From assembly GCF_008831285.2 (NCBI RefSeq), contig NC_045138.2, positions 13,714,571 to 13,778,570 of the forward strand: a DNA stretch of 64,000 bases, read 5' to 3'. This stretch comes from Nymphaea colorata (lineage: Eukaryota; Streptophyta; Magnoliopsida; Nymphaeales; Nymphaeaceae). Below the pieces are notes generated by a model, which saw nothing but the letters and a program-made list of their open reading frames with translations, made no database searches and was not told where the DNA came from. Below are positions 35,201 through 48,670 of the stretch, piece by piece. The translations under genes and the position numbers were made by a program. Each line of letters starts with the position of its first letter. The first letter of the stretch is position 1.

Positions 35201-38200
35201 GTTCAACAAGCAATAGGTTAGAATTTCCTAAGAGTTAATGTTGCTCTAGCTTCTATATTTATATTTTCAAGAATGGAATACAACTTCCAGCTCAGTTCTA
35301 TCTACTACTAAGATTTTCCAATCAACGTACTATACCTATTGGGGCAAAACCTGTCAAACACTTTTTAAAGTTTCAAGTTCCAAATTACACTCCAAATAAA
35401 TCTTTCATCTGCTGTAAACTCAGCAGAATCAAAGAACAATAACAAATCTAGAAGCATTCTATTCTCAAAACGTGACCAGGTATTGAAATTTTATCTACAG
35501 GAAAGAAGTTCAGAATGAAAACTCATTTTTGTCTGTCTAAAGCAACAAAATCTCAACACACTAACAAACCTTTGGCTGTCTCCTCGAAGTAGCTTTGAGC
35601 ATTTAAACACTGGTTTCAGTTTCATAAAACGTGGATCTGTATCCTTAATATGACCAGATACAAATAGCGCCTTGATGATCCTGGGAGTAGGAATTTCCCA
35701 CCTTCATACATGTAAAAGGATAGCTAGAAGTCAAATTTTCAAGGTTCATTAAAATACAGTAAAGTACATTATAGAAAAAAGAAGTCATGAAGTTCCACAT
35801 ATGGCCTGTGAACAAAAGGTTCTAGATAAGGACTTTTTGTAAAAATAAAATTATCTCCTCCAAGAGATGGAAAGGAATATGGGGAGTGCTGCTGATGGTC
35901 ACACACCCATACAGTAAAGTATATTAATACCAAAAGCTTTGAAATTATTGATCAACGGGACTATCATTGTAGCCACAAGTGTCCTGTCCCGGACGCTAAG
36001 ATGGTACACATATTGCAGATGATCAGCATAAAAATGCACATGATGGAAACTTCAACAATAACTTAAAGCGCGAGGACCTTTTTGGGCAATTAGACAAATA
36101 AAAGAGCATAAAGAAATAAGATTGTGCCGGAAAGCAAGTGAATTTCTTGTTGGTCACTGTAACTTTGCCTTTAAGGTTTTTCCCAATTGAAAGTAGTCCC
36201 TGCATGGCCGAAAGAAAATGTCATCCTCCATGCTCTTCAGCAATTGCAGCAACTATACTGCAATATGGCAAGGACATGCCAAAAAGCGGCACTAAAACAC
36301 AAAGCCAAACAATATGGGGAAATATAGTCTAGCTTATTGAACTGGAATACATTTGGGCATTTGCAGGATGACATAATCTGGGATAGTTCCACCCAGTTTA
36401 TCATGGTTCATATCATCCTATGTGCTGAGAAATTTAGCTGTTATCCTTGGGTTCTGCGACATGAGGTATGTCAACAGGTCCAGATTTGGACAAGAAAGTA
36501 GCTCCCCAATTTTGGCCTGATATAAATAAAGAAAGGAATAGATGGTAACCAGTAAGCTGGTTGGGCATGATAAGGATACCCTGATCTCCCTAACGACAGC
36601 CTACTTTGTGTTATTTGCTAAATGGTCTTCTCCAGCAAGCCAACTGAAACCATAATGCAACTAGGAGTGTACTCACTCAGCAACAGTTTGTGGACCCAAA
36701 ATACTAGCTCATCCACGTAACTGACTAGCTATGGTTACACATAACAGGAAATAGATCATATGCATCTAAGCAAAAAATAGTTAACAACCACCTATTGGAA
36801 AATTTGTCCAATCGCAGCCTCATTCGTCCAAAGAAAGGTAGATGACGTCAAGGATTCAAGTGCAGAACTTACAAAATGGAACTGTTTAAGCCACATTAAC
36901 AACATAAAAACAATTAAAGCAGGCAGTGTTCATGTGACATACACTTGTATGGAGCCATCTCCAAGTACCACTGCCAGAAAACCCATGCGGCAGCAGTTTC
37001 CTTGCTTAGAGCAAGGCTTCCATTTAACATCCAAAGCAACTCTCCCATCATGAACCAAGGATAGAACAAATTTGGGCAGAGCCAGCTCCTTCAGAGCATC
37101 AATTGATGGACTACTATCACCATGCAGAAGTGATTTAGAATCACCAAGATGAACTGATGGAGAAAGTGGATCGGCACAGGAAGACCCTGTCCTTGCTTGA
37201 TCTTTCAACTTTCTCTTTTTCTTAGCAGGAATCAAGCCTAACTTCTGTGTGGACAAACTTTCTGTCTCATCAGCAATCATATTTACAGCTAAACCACCAA
37301 CATTTCCTTGAATACCATTTAAATCAGCACCAGCAGCTTTTCCAATAGTGCTAGATATGGATACATTGCCATTTGTATCTTCACGTGCAGACTTCCTCCC
37401 ATCAGGCCGCCTTTTCAATCTGGCTTCGTGAGAAGATGAAAAGGAATCCTGCTTTGAAATGACACTTAAAAGTAACCATATCTGGACAAAACCTGGGCCA
37501 GACAGTGCAGTGCCGATCTTATGAAATGGAGAGTCAGATGGATGGGCAGCAACAGCAAGATACTGAAAGCTAAAATGCAGGAAAATCAGTCACCATGATG
37601 CCAATAGGATGGTAACCAAGTTTCCAGACACAGAAATGAAAAAGGATCTCATACAAATACAGATACCTAGCCTATCAGGTAGAAGAAAAGGTGAAAAAAG
37701 TTGCAGACAAGAAGATTCATAAAAGGTAAGAAAGCCAATTGAGGGTAAAAAAAGATGTACAACTCCCAAATACAACCATTATGTGAACTGATGGTAAGAA
37801 ATCTTCTTTCACGTAGTGTCAGCATTTCACTTTAGTTGAGCTATCTGTATATATGAAGTAGCTGTTTGTTGTTTAGCTAGTGCCGAAAGCAACTAAGGCA
37901 GGCAGAAGGCAGAACAGTAGGGCAATTAAGTGGCTGGAACAAAAAAATATATGCTTTTTTTAAAATTTTAACCCAGATTCTTTTAATTTTTTAATGATTT
38001 GGTTGCACCATTGCAGAGAGAAGAGACTGAGAAGGGAAGGGAGATCAAAAGGTCCACCATAAAATTGTTCTTCTTCTTCTTTCTTTTCCCTCATATGGTT
38101 CTTTTCCTCCTCTTTCTTTAACTATCTTCCAGGAGTTGCCTAGACTCAGTCAGGTCCTTTTAGTGACTGGCTACTCCGTGTATTTACTACATTGTGCACT

Positions 38201-41200
38201 GTGAGAACTTACTATTTTTTTATTATGCATGCACTACTTTTTTAGTAAATGGAGGTGTAAAAGAGTGCTACTTATAAATTGATTGTTTCGCAACAACTGC
38301 AGAGCAGATCAACTTTTGAATACAAATATGATAGACAAAATCAACTCGTCCAAGATAAAATTTGTATCACTATACTTTTGATCTCACAAATATCATTCTT
38401 GGATTTATATCAGCCAAATTTTTCTGCAGTATTAATCAGAAAGTTTATCTCAGAAAATTTTCACGAATTCAAAAATAAATATATAAAAATATTTTCAAAA
38501 TATAAAAATTCAGTTTTCTAGTAATTTTCTTACAAAAACCTTGACAAAAACTCAAAATAGTGAAAAATGTTAAAACCAGCCTCAAAAGATATATTAATTG
38601 TTTTCTAAAAAATTGCAATAAATGCACTTTGACGTGTATCTCAAAATAAATGCAATATAGTATTTTTTTATTTTAAAAAATACTAAAAATTAGAAAAAAA
38701 TAAAATAAGTAAGAAACTAATAACACAAACATCAAAAAATAAGTAAACAAGCAACAACTAAAAATTAAAAATGGAAACAAGTAGTTTGGCGTTAAAAAAA
38801 AATGAAAAAAAACAATTAAAATGAAAAAATAGGAAAAATGAAAAAAAAAAAAACATGTTTCTTCATGTTTTTCCATTTTGGCATTATTTTCAGAAAAACA
38901 GCATTTTAAAGTTTTAAATGGCTGACTTATTTCTCGTGTTTTACACGCGATTTTTGTGGCTAATATATAAACAAATTTTGAAATTTTGGTCATATTTCAA
39001 AATGTCACAATTTTCCTGCATCTTTTTGTTTAACCTTTCTATATCTTTCTTAATAAAAAAACAAAGGAAAATGACATTTTGACAATGATTGGAAGATCCC
39101 AAAAGAGGAGCACCTCAAAAAGCTCGTGCTGGTTCATGAATCATAATTCTTAGGCCAAGGAGGGAACTAGCAGCTATTAAATGATGTGACTAAACGACAA
39201 GACAACTTTGAAATTGACTATTATTAGAAATTTAAGCAACCAATTTCCAAGTACTCACAAGAAAAATGGAAAATCAAAAACTCTTTGAAGAAGCATAAAG
39301 GCATACTTGTACGCATTGCTTTACAGCTAGATGAGGAACACGTGATATCAAGATTACCTCACAACTGATGCCAGATTCATGTGCCAGTTGAGTGCCATAA
39401 CACCAATCCAATGCCCATACTGGCCCACCAACTTGCAAGACAAAGCCATCACTAAGAAAAACAAAAACAGTGATCAACATTCATAAGTTTAATGGCAAAA
39501 AGAAACAAAATTGAGCAAATTACAACAAAAAAAGTGAAATAAAATATCATCATCATTTATTGTGCAAACCACGAGGTTTTCTTGATTTTGGCTTTAACCT
39601 AATTTTATTAATTTAGGCCAATATGATCCCATGGAGAGGTATTTATGCTTATTTGTAAGCAGATGAAATATAAGATATCTGTAGCATTTCTAATTTGCAA
39701 CTCTGAGCTAGTGAAATTTGTAATAACATTTCTATTTAGATGAAAAAGGATGTCAAAAGTTGTCAGCCCATAACTGATTATGATTTGACTCAAGTGAAGG
39801 TTAGTGACATGGGTACATGGGTTTGGCACACATACCGGTGTCGGTATGCCGATACGGTGAATCGGGTACACCGACACACGTTGGGTATGGTTGTATCGGT
39901 TTTGGGTTGGAACCAATCCATACCACATATTTTATTCTTTTTATGTTTTAAACTTCAAAAACTTAAAATTTAACCCTCGACACCCCTTTTTACTGACACT
40001 TCCCTTCTCCCTTTCAAGTCTTTAGACGCCTGTCACCGTAAATTGGTGGCCGGCAGTGAGGAGATCGCCAGCCGACAGCGACCAGCAACTGATGGGGAAA
40101 GTCTTATCATTGCAGGCAAGGAAAGTAAGATTTCTTTTTCCTATTTTTACATCTGATTCTATTTTTGGGGATTTCCTTGCTATTTCCCCTTTTGTTGTTC
40201 AGTAACCGAAATTTCTTCCCTCCATCTCTGTGTTTTTTCTGTTACTACTATTGTTGTTTTTTCATGTAGCATGTTATGGGGTACTCCACCACCATTTTGT
40301 TGTTCAATTATTGCCCTGGCATTCAATCTCTGAGTTCTGCTGTCTTCTTTCACTTAATATTTTTTGTTGCTGCTCAAAATCTGTTGTGCTAGAATGGCCT
40401 TGGTCATATACATATGGTCGAATGGTCCTAATCCTCTTGTTTAGCTTACAGTTTGTAACTTATATGAATATTGTTCTGTTTAAAGCTTTTCCTCTTTAAA
40501 CAGCTACCAGATCTGTTTCCATTGACATACCTGGATTGTTTTAAACACACAACCAGGTGACTTAGTTATAACAATCCACACTGTTAAATTGTTAATTTTG
40601 TTTTTTTTGTATGAATTTTGTTTTAATATTGATTTTTTTGTGGGATTTTGCATATATATATACACACCCATATTTTTCTAAAATCACTGAACCTGTACCT
40701 GCCTCACCGTACACCCATGTGACTTGGATATTCTAGCTTAAACGAACAGCTATTCAAAGCCATATGAGTGAAATAAAATTTTTTTAGATCCCATAGTAGT
40801 TGATTCAAGCTCTTTACGAAACATTTTAAATTTTCATAACTCCCCATGTAAAAGAGACCAAAAAAATAATAATAATATGTGCTCAGCCACACTCTAGATT
40901 TACAGTAATATTCTAGGAACTGCTGATACATCCCTATTCCCTAAGAATTAGATGAACCCTAGGTAATAGAAATATCATCTCATTTATAGATGAACATTAG
41001 CAATACCATGCTTTTGTGGGTTTACTCTTGCTAGGTTCACTCTCTACCTGCACAAGAAGGGGAAGATGTTAATACATGGTCCAAGGAAGAATATTGTAAA
41101 CTCTTAGATATCCATTCTCCAGGGAGAAAACATGCCAATAACCAAAGCAACAACAGAACTACTGAAGGAATGTTCTGGAATCAGAGAGATGGTTCTGCTA

Positions 41201-42805
41201 CTTCCTTACCTTAAGGATACTTGCAGCAGAGAACTGTGATAGTTCAAATGTATATCTTAGGTCTGATCTTCCTGGGGTTCCAACATCATGCGAAAACCTG
41301 ATACCCTGTGGCTTGTAATTGCAAAACTGCTTCCATCCTCTACAAACAAATTTTTACACCCGTGACAATAATATGTATAAAATAGCCGGATTGAGTGTAA
41401 GAAAAATGAAAAATAAAAATACAGACACACAACCTCTATCAAACCAATAATCAAGCTACATTGTTATATCATTAAGAAGATGAAATCATGAAAAATTTGC
41501 CTGAGTGAAGCCCATGAACTCCACTACTTTCCAGGTACCATACAAGGCAACCAGTGGAACCCTTCCTCACCTAAACTCCTGGCTCCCCACTGAAGGTAAC
41601 ACTATCCATGTGGCATGGTTTCCAGAGTCTAGATGTTATGCTTTTTTATTGAGTTTTTCTGTTTATTGTCTTCAAATTGTCTGTTGAGTTTTTAAGGAGG
41701 TAGCAGATCTGCGTTGCATATAACAATTCGGCCAACATGAAAATCATTTTTTAAGGTGACATCTTCAAGGTTCGTATATAATCTTTCACTTTCTCCTTCA
41801 TTCTACTGAAGATCTTTTCATGAGCTACCGATTCTACCATTGTTTTCATAATATTCTAGGGAATTCTTTTTCAACACTCGTAACAATTGAAGTCCTTTTT
41901 TCATTTGTATTATTTCATTTGAAGCTAAATTTACAGGTATTTTGTTTCTCGTTTGGAGTAGGAAAAGATTTTTTTTGTTATATAGTCGGTCAGCACGTAC
42001 TTCCGTCAGATATTTCGCGAGGCCCACCATCAAGGTTTCCCTATTTGTTAATCTGAATCATGCAGTACTGACCCATTAAGCAAAGAAGACCTTAAGCATC
42101 CCACGACACTGCGTAACCCTCACAGAAACGCCATTCCAAATCCTTTTTTATGTAAATCATAGGTATCCAGCATTATTCAGTGTACTAGAACCTCAACATC
42201 CCAACTACCAAAAAAAGAAGATCGATATCTGAAAGAATTTGTTTTGAGATCGGACATGCCACAATGTTTATATGTCATAACCACTCACTATTAGTTCTTA
42301 AAATCCCGTACTCTTAAAGAAAATCTAATAAAAGTAATTAACCTCTTTGATATTAGAAGGTTATTTACGAGTCTATGACTAGAAGCAGGTGCAAAGGGAA
42401 AAGCTACATCGTACATACTCAAGAACTATTGAATCAGCAGTTGAACACACTAGAACGAACTTTAACTCCTGAAAAGATCGCAAGAACATATAGCTAAAAT
42501 CATACAACATAACAGAACTAAATCGCTTACCTTACAAAGGTAACCAAAGACGAGAAGCGCTTGATCTCATCCTCCAGACCGCCTTCCTCATCTTCCCTGC
42601 TGTACAGTGAAGAGATCAAATCCAGCGTCCTCAAATGGCCCTCCCCACAGTAATCAAAAAAGGCAATCGAAGGTCCATCCGAAGCCACGGTTGGTTCTCC
42701 TAAAAGATCCTCCGCCTTCTTCGTTCCGCGTCTCTTTCCGCGACCACCACCTCCGTCCGCCTTCTTCCTCCCTCTTCCTCTCCCTCGCCCACCATCCTCC
42801 CCCAT
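29242..42805 (-). CDS. WD40-repeat nuclear protein, TFIIIC GTF3C2/Sfc6-like (plant transducin family)
   Basis: Fifteen minus-strand exons keep one reading phase: 42805-42531, 41339-41210, 41047-41007, 39451-39358, 37562-36943, 35701-35570, 34271-34199, 33192-33153, 32467-32365, 31456-31388, 31284-31207, 30979-30807, 30266-30220, 29949-29724 and 29582-29242 (about 813 residues). The N-terminus is a basic AT-hook-like run (GRGRGRGRKK). A Lys-rich linker lies in exon 5. WD-type strands follow: VWALDWC (exon 4), GFLAVVLGDGSIQVW (5/6), LLLVGCHDGTVAMWKF (7/8), LVATAGHSGNIRFWDI (10), SVIFSMDDGTLRIL (12), GMVAYCSADGSVLHF (13). The last exon ends with WLCYGGAAGIIRCQEI. By recall it matches Arabidopsis At1g19485-type proteins, relatives of the TFIIIC subunit that binds RNA polymerase III promoters; that role here is inference. 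The exon 9 donor is uncertain: 32365 keeps phase, but adds about 10 residues I do not expect. The 41-nt exon 3 is inferred from phase and good splice sites. Confidence 0.88.
34340..34370 (+). repeat. G/A-rich microsatellite in an intron of the WD40 gene
   Basis: A GGAGGAGGGGGG tract followed by (GA)n lies in the intron between exons 6 and 7. Confidence 0.85.
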
Positions 42806-43240
42806 CCCTCCGTCAGAAACGGGACAGCTAAAACAACACCAAGAACTTGAGCAACGAAATCATCTGACCGAGGGTCTTTTGCAATGTCGATCACGTTCGA
42901 CAGCCGTAACTCCACGGAATCTAAAAATTCCAATAATGAGAAGAAGAACCCCCCAAAACAACAGCGGGGACTTCTTGGGCACTTTCAGTTCCAAGAGGAA
43001 TCAAAACCCTAGAAAGAACCGCAGACTCGGGGGAAGCACTCGTCCGCAAGATCAAACCAGATAAAAGAAGGGAGAGAATACACGGGGATGGAAGAACCCA
43101 AAGCCCAAAACCCTTGGATCGCGTCACACAGATAAAACCATTTTTCGAAACGCACAACAGAACCTCAACAAGGCGCCGCCAACGTGGTTAGAGATGAAAC
43201 AAAAGGAACCGTCAATATAAACGCATCAAGAAGAGTTGGA
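42806..43240 (-). promoter_or_regulatory. Probable 5' UTR and promoter region of the WD40 gene
   Basis: The segment upstream of the ATG at 42805 is less AT-rich than the surrounding DNA. No convincing TATA box was found, as is common for housekeeping genes. Short frames on both strands (42700-43157) show no domain. The transcription start cannot be placed from sequence alone. Confidence 0.4.
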
Positions 43241-44794
43241 TGCTCGGCGCGCATCTCTTCAAGCGCTTCTTTGCGAGTCCTCCAACCCAAATCTTATCTA
43301 AGAAGAGTTGGCGTCGTCTTTTTCTCTTCACAATTTTAGTGGTGTGCTTATTGGCAGCCTGTCCCTGGCCGCCTGGGCTGCAATTCATTGAGTCAAGATG
43401 CCTGGGGCGTTGGCGCTACGGAGCTGCCTTTCACTCAAAGCCTTGGTTCCAGCGGCTAAGAGAGCGACAAGGTGCTTAGTTAGTGGGTAGCTGACTAGTT
43501 ATGTGCCATAGTGCTCTTGACAATCATCTGTCCTCTTGAAAAGAAAAACGTTTGTGTTTTTAGAATACCTTTTCTTATGACACATATTCCAAGCACACGT
43601 ATTCTTGTTTATACAAAAAAAAAAAAAAAAAAGGTGAGATTATGGATGGTTTTTCAATCAAGATAATCACACAATGTTTCCTAAAACATGAACATGATAT
43701 TTTTGAAACATTAAACAATGTTTCTGTAGTCAACCTCTCCTAGTGCACTGCATAGACTATGCAAGTTATGAAGGGTAGGTCCTCCCTAGTTCCCTCTTAG
43801 GACTTGCATAATTGAGGAACAATCAAGGATGACTTCTGTCCTTTGAAGATACTCCTTCTCTTTCCTTTATGTCAAGAGATTGTTGCTAGACTTGCCTTGG
43901 CTTGGCCAAGTATCCAAGCCACCCCAATCAACTATACCTGGCTTACTAAACTCACCTCTTCTGCAAGGCCATTCAACTAGGAAACCAAAGGACAAGAGTG
44001 GAGCCGTTTGTAAATCTTTTCGTCTACTACGAGTAGCAGCTTTTTACTACTTCCTTTTGTAAATTCTTCGTCAGCTTTATTTACTGTTATTGGTCCGACG
44101 CCTGGGGAACCTGTACTGTATGCCGACTGTGATGAAAACGCCAAGTGTGCATGTTCATCTTACCTGCAGTTGGGTTCTGTCTACCACCACGGAAACTGAT
44201 GGATGAGACTGCAGAGACGAAAAAGTTAGGAATGCCTGGGAATCGGGTAGTTAGTTGGTGTAGGATGCATCACGTGGGGCAGATGACCGGATCCCAATGA
44301 TCGGTAGTTGGTGGCTCCTTCCCGGTTGCTTGCAGATGATGACCTCATCTCCACAACGTAGGCAAAATGTAGGGAGGGAGGTGTTCCCACATTGGGATGT
44401 CGTCCGACTCTACCATCCCCTTCACTTCACCTATTCGCTCTCTGTCTCTGCCTCTCCCGTTCTCTCATTTCATGGCATTTCTTGTTCTGATTCCCCTAAG
44501 TGCTTGTTACTCTCTCTTGGTATTGAGAGTATTAGTGATGAGGGGTGCATCCTGTGCAGGGGCTGAGGTTGGGCCCCTCAAGTTTCTGAAATTTATTTTT
44601 TTTTTAAAAATTGTTGTTCAGCCCGTGTAAGATTTTGAAACAAATCGAGGTTGAAGTCTATTAAAATTTTAAGATTGTTTGGCCCAACTGAAGATGAAAT
44701 CCTGGCTCTATAGTTTTCAGAATGAAGTTGGTTGTTCCCCCATCTCCCCCCTTCTTTTTCTCTCTCTATTCTCTTAAAAGATTTACCAATAGAA

Positions 44795-44833
<39 letters not shown>

Positions 44834-45508
44834 CATTTGCTTAGTTTACTAAAACTCTTGCTCTTCCTCTTGGCCCTTTGGATGCTTGAGCACAAGAGTT
44901 TGTCATGCATAGTCTGGCTGGTTTATTCTTGAGGTCACCCTTTGCTTCTATTTATAATCGACTATACGTGCCAATCCTGTTGGAAAAGGAGACGAAAGCT
45001 GAGTTGCACGCCAGGGTAGCGCATGATCTGCTACCTAGAACAACGCAGAAGACATCTATCTGATCAGCTTTCAGCAGGAGATAAACTATTTCCTTTGCTT
45101 TCTATCTATGATAAGTTTACTTTGTGGTTCATTTATTTATTTGGAGAAGTATACAAATTTGAACATGGTGATCACTATAAGAAGCACTATGAGCAGAATT
45201 ACCTAGACTAATGACATGCTCAGATGCTCTGTTCTTAGTGGAGCTTCTCAGAATATCATTTTTTGAGAATCAAAACGTAGAAATCAGAGACGGGAAATGA
45301 TCCATTTCATTCTGTTTAATTTGCTCAAGCAATAAAAGCAAAGTTTAAACGCACCTGCATGGTCCCGTATAACTTCTTGGATGATAATGATATGGAGTTA
45401 TAACCTGCTCTCTTTTTCTCTCATTATGGTAAGAAGTGCTGTCAGTGTGCTTTTACCATGAATTTGTTTCTATCACTAACATTCTTCATCTCCCATATCA
45501 TATATATA
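43241..45508. other. Intergenic, no supported gene
   Basis: Frames at 43240-43479, 44297-44630 and 45023-45211 show no recognisable motif. A (TA)n microsatellite occupies 44796-44831 and inflates the local open frames. Confidence 0.45.
44796..44831 (+). repeat. (TA)n microsatellite
   Basis: Uninterrupted TA/AT run of about 18 units. Confidence 0.95.
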
Positions 45509-45639
45509 GATGGGGATAGGGATGTCAACCGATCAGATTCAAATTGTATATACATTTGATCATATCCGATTTTTCGGATATTCATATATTCAGATTCGGA
45601 TTAGGATTCAAATTCGGATGAAATAAAGTTTATATCTTA

Positions 45640-45905
45640 TCCAAATCCGACTTTAAAATCTACATCCGAATCCGATTTTTTAGTTATACTTGAATCCGAT
45701 CAGAATCCGAATTTTAAGTTATATCCAAATCCGATCCGAATCCAAATTTTAAGTTATATCCAAATCCGATCCGAATCCGAATTTTAAGTTATATCCAAAT
45801 CCAATCCGAATCGATTTTAAAGTTATACCTGAATCCGATCTGAATCCAAATTTTAAGTTATATCCAAATCGGATCCGAATCAAACTTTTAAGTTATATCT
45901 GAATC
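45640..45905 (+). repeat. Subterminal tandem array of about 33-40-bp units
   Basis: Repeated words TTTTAAGTTATATCCAAATCC and GATCCGAATCCGAA alternate about seven times with small indels inside the left arm of the transposon. A degraded counterpart (GGATTCAGATATCAACTC words) occupies 48255-48560 of the right arm. Confidence 0.85.
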
Positions 45906-46357
45906 TGAACCTTGAGAGCTTGACGTCCCCAACGTTTTGAAGGTAGGACGGATGGTTGGGCAAAATGTCTAGCCAAACGCACCAACTTAAAGCTATAACA
46001 CAAGAAAGATTATAAATTATATAGAAATAGATAATCTGATTAAGAGATAATGGCTTTTATAAAGTTGCATATAATAATAGTCAAATAGTTATCATGTACA
46101 CCATTTAACTTAAATTATTTAAAACTATATCACATAAAACTAATTAACTAATAATTCATATTGTATTTAATTAAACGTTTTTGTGTAAACAAGTAAGACA
46201 TCAACTAAATAGGATATCTTAAATAATGTATCTATTTAATTAAAAATAATAAAAAAACTTATATTAAGAAATTTCAATAAAATGAGTATTTTTAAAAATA
46301 TGAAAATTAATCGTAAATAAATGTATTTAATATGAAACGGTTGTTGAACTCATAAAA

Positions 46358-46737
46358 AAGTTTATCATATATAAAAAAAATAAAAAAATTATGTTTTGAC
46401 CTCACTTAAAATTTTAAAACTATGGTTTGGCTCTTGCAACAAAACAAGTCGTAAGTTTATTGTATATAAAAAAAATAAAAAATTATGTTTTGGCTTCACT
46501 TAAAATTTTAAAACTATAGTTTGACTCTTGCAACAAAACAACTGGTAAGTTTATCGTATATAAAAAAAATAAAAAATTTATGTTTTGGCTTCACTTAAAA
46601 TTTTAAAATTATAGTTTCACTCTTACAACAAAACAATTGGTAAGCTTATCATATATAAAAAAAAATTAAGAAATTATGTTTTGGCTATACTTAAAATTTT
46701 AAAATTATAGTTTCACTTTCGCAACAAAAAATTCTTT
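46358..46737 (+). repeat. Four tandem units of 94-95 bp at the inner edge of the left arm
   Basis: Units begin at 46358, 46453, 46547 and 46642 with AAGTTTATC/AAGCTTATC, pass through TATGTTTTGGCTTCACTTAA and end CTCTTGCAACAAAACAA. They lie in the non-paired centre of the transposon. The fourth unit is the most diverged. Confidence 0.9.
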
Positions 46738-47149
46738 AATCAATCTTTACCCCCTATGTATTTAAAGAAATGAGTTTAAGTGTGTCATTTAAACATCAAA
46801 CTAATTATTCAAAACTAATTAAAAACTATTTTTTCACATATTCAGTTCTTTTAAAACATTTTTTTAGGAGGCGTTGTACTCATTATAAATGACATTTTGA
46901 GTTCTGTTTCACCAATTGGGACTTGGAGTTGATTTTGTTAATGTTGATAATTGAGGAAAAGTGATGATAGAAGCATGTCAATTAATAGTAAAAGACTAAA
47001 ATACTTTATTTTATTTTTTTCTTTATTTTTGTGGGCCAAATCAACGGTTAAGATCACTCTTAATAGGTCAAACACCTAAGCACCTACTGTTCATTGATTC
47101 AATTTTCTCTTTTTTCTACTAGTGTATTTGACTTTCATATTTTTTTCAT

Positions 47150-47800
47150 AATAATTGTTAAATCAGGTGACCCATATTCTTTTTCATTAAAAAGATATTA
47201 TTTAATGTTTTTTTAATTTCATTGAGTTAATTAAAATAATTTGTGTTACATCTGTAAAAAAAGAGTGTTCAATGATATATCTGATAATTTATTAGCCATC
47301 TTACCTTTATTACAATAGTTTTTTTTTTACGTAAAATTGTATAAATACTCCAATGATATATAAGATAGTTTACTAAATCAAACAATTTATTGTTTTCCTA
47401 CAAATTAAAGGTATTTGTTTTCAAGTTTGTGAATTATGTATTATATATCACATACGTAAGACTTTTGAGTGAATTATATGATAATACAAAATAATTTACT
47501 TGACTGATTAAATAAGTAAATTGATAATTTGATAAATAATATGGAGCAAACTATTATTTAATGATAAAAACTTGTTGAGAATTATTAAATCAAGTGACCC
47601 ATATTATTTCTCATTTAATAATCAAATCATATAATTTATTAAATAAAATAATTTGATGTTTCCTACTAGTTAAAGGTTTTTTGTTTTTAAATTTGTGAAT
47701 TATGTGTTATATATCAAATACCTAAGACTTTTGGACATATTATACAAGATAATTTATTTGATTGATTAAATAAATAATTGATAATTTGATAAATAAAACT
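47150..47800 (+). repeat. Diverged direct duplication in the transposon centre
   Basis: TTGTTAAATCAGGTGACCCATATT near 47155 recurs as ATTATTAAATCAAGTGACCCA near 47583. The segment with AATTATGTATTATATATCA near 47430 recurs near 47697, followed in both by a GATAATTTGATAAATAA end. The two copies are imperfect and AT-rich. Confidence 0.7.
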
Positions 47801-48670
47801 CTTTTATGAGTTCAACAGTTGTTTCATATTAAATATATTTATTTGTGGTTAATTTTCATATTTTTCAAAATACTCATTTTATTGAATTTTCTTGATACAA
47901 GTTTTTTTATTATTTTTAATTAAATAAATATATTAGTTAAGATATCCTGTTTAGTTGATGTCTTATGTCTTAACTATAATAGTTTGCTTGTTTACACAAA
48001 AATGTTTAATTTAATACAATATGAATTATTAATTAATTAATTTTATGTGATATAGCTTTAAATACTTTAAGTTAAATTGTGTATATAATAACTATTTGAC
48101 TATTATTACATGCAACTTTATAAAAGTCAGTATCTCTTAATCAGATTATACCTTCATATACAATTTATATTATTCTTATATCATAACTTTAAGTTGGTGT
48201 GTTTGGTTAGACCATTTGTCCAACTATTCATAGGTTGCAATTGGGACACCAACTCAAGCTCTAAAGTTCGGATTCGGATATCATCGGATTCAGATGTCAA
48301 CACCTGCGTTTCAAATTCAGATATCAACTCATTCGAAAATCATCGGATTCAGATGCCAGCACCTACGTTTCGGATTCAGATATCAACTCAAGGTTCGGAT
48401 TCAGATATCAAGCTGTAATTTGGATTCGAATATGCTTGTTAAGATGGTTAAGTATCTAAATATGAATCCGTATTCGATCAGAGAAGGTGGTTAAGTATCC
48501 AATCGGATATTTACTTAAAACCAAATCCGAATCCGATCGGATGTTATTTCTTAAATCCGAATCCGATTTGATTTTCTTATTCGGATGTTAAATTGCTTAC
48601 CATATCCAATTTTTTAAAGGCAGTTCGAACGGATATACGAATCGGATCCGTTGACATCCCTAGATGAACA

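Larger units (their letters stand above)
45517..48662. mobile_element. Non-autonomous transposon with terminal inverted repeats of about 850 bp
   Basis: The left end TAGGGATGTCAACCGATC and right end GATCCGTTGACATCCCTA are inverted repeats with one mismatch in 18. Inside them the two arms stay complementary for most of 45517-46357 against 47800-48662: for example AAACAAGTAAGACATCAACTA (46187) pairs with TAGTTGATGTCTTATG near 47953, and GTTGAACTCATAAAA (46342) with TTTTATGAGTTCAAC near 47804. Flanking octamers GATGGGGA (45509-45516) and GATGAACA (48663-48670) agree at 6 of 8 positions, a decayed target-site duplication. The 3146-bp element has no transposase frame. The subterminal parts are arrays of ATCCGAATCCGA-like words. 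The 8-bp duplication suggests hAT, but a fold-back Mutator derivative is not excluded. Confidence 0.88.

Noticed and set aside
39780-39950. Tandem-looking GGTGTCGGTATGCCGATACGG segment in a WD40 intron
   Set aside because: It resembles a dispersed plant repeat, but I could not find termini or a second copy in the window, so it is not called as an element.
48110-48494. Two overlapping open frames
   Set aside because: They lie inside the right arm of the long-TIR transposon and simply read its repeat words.
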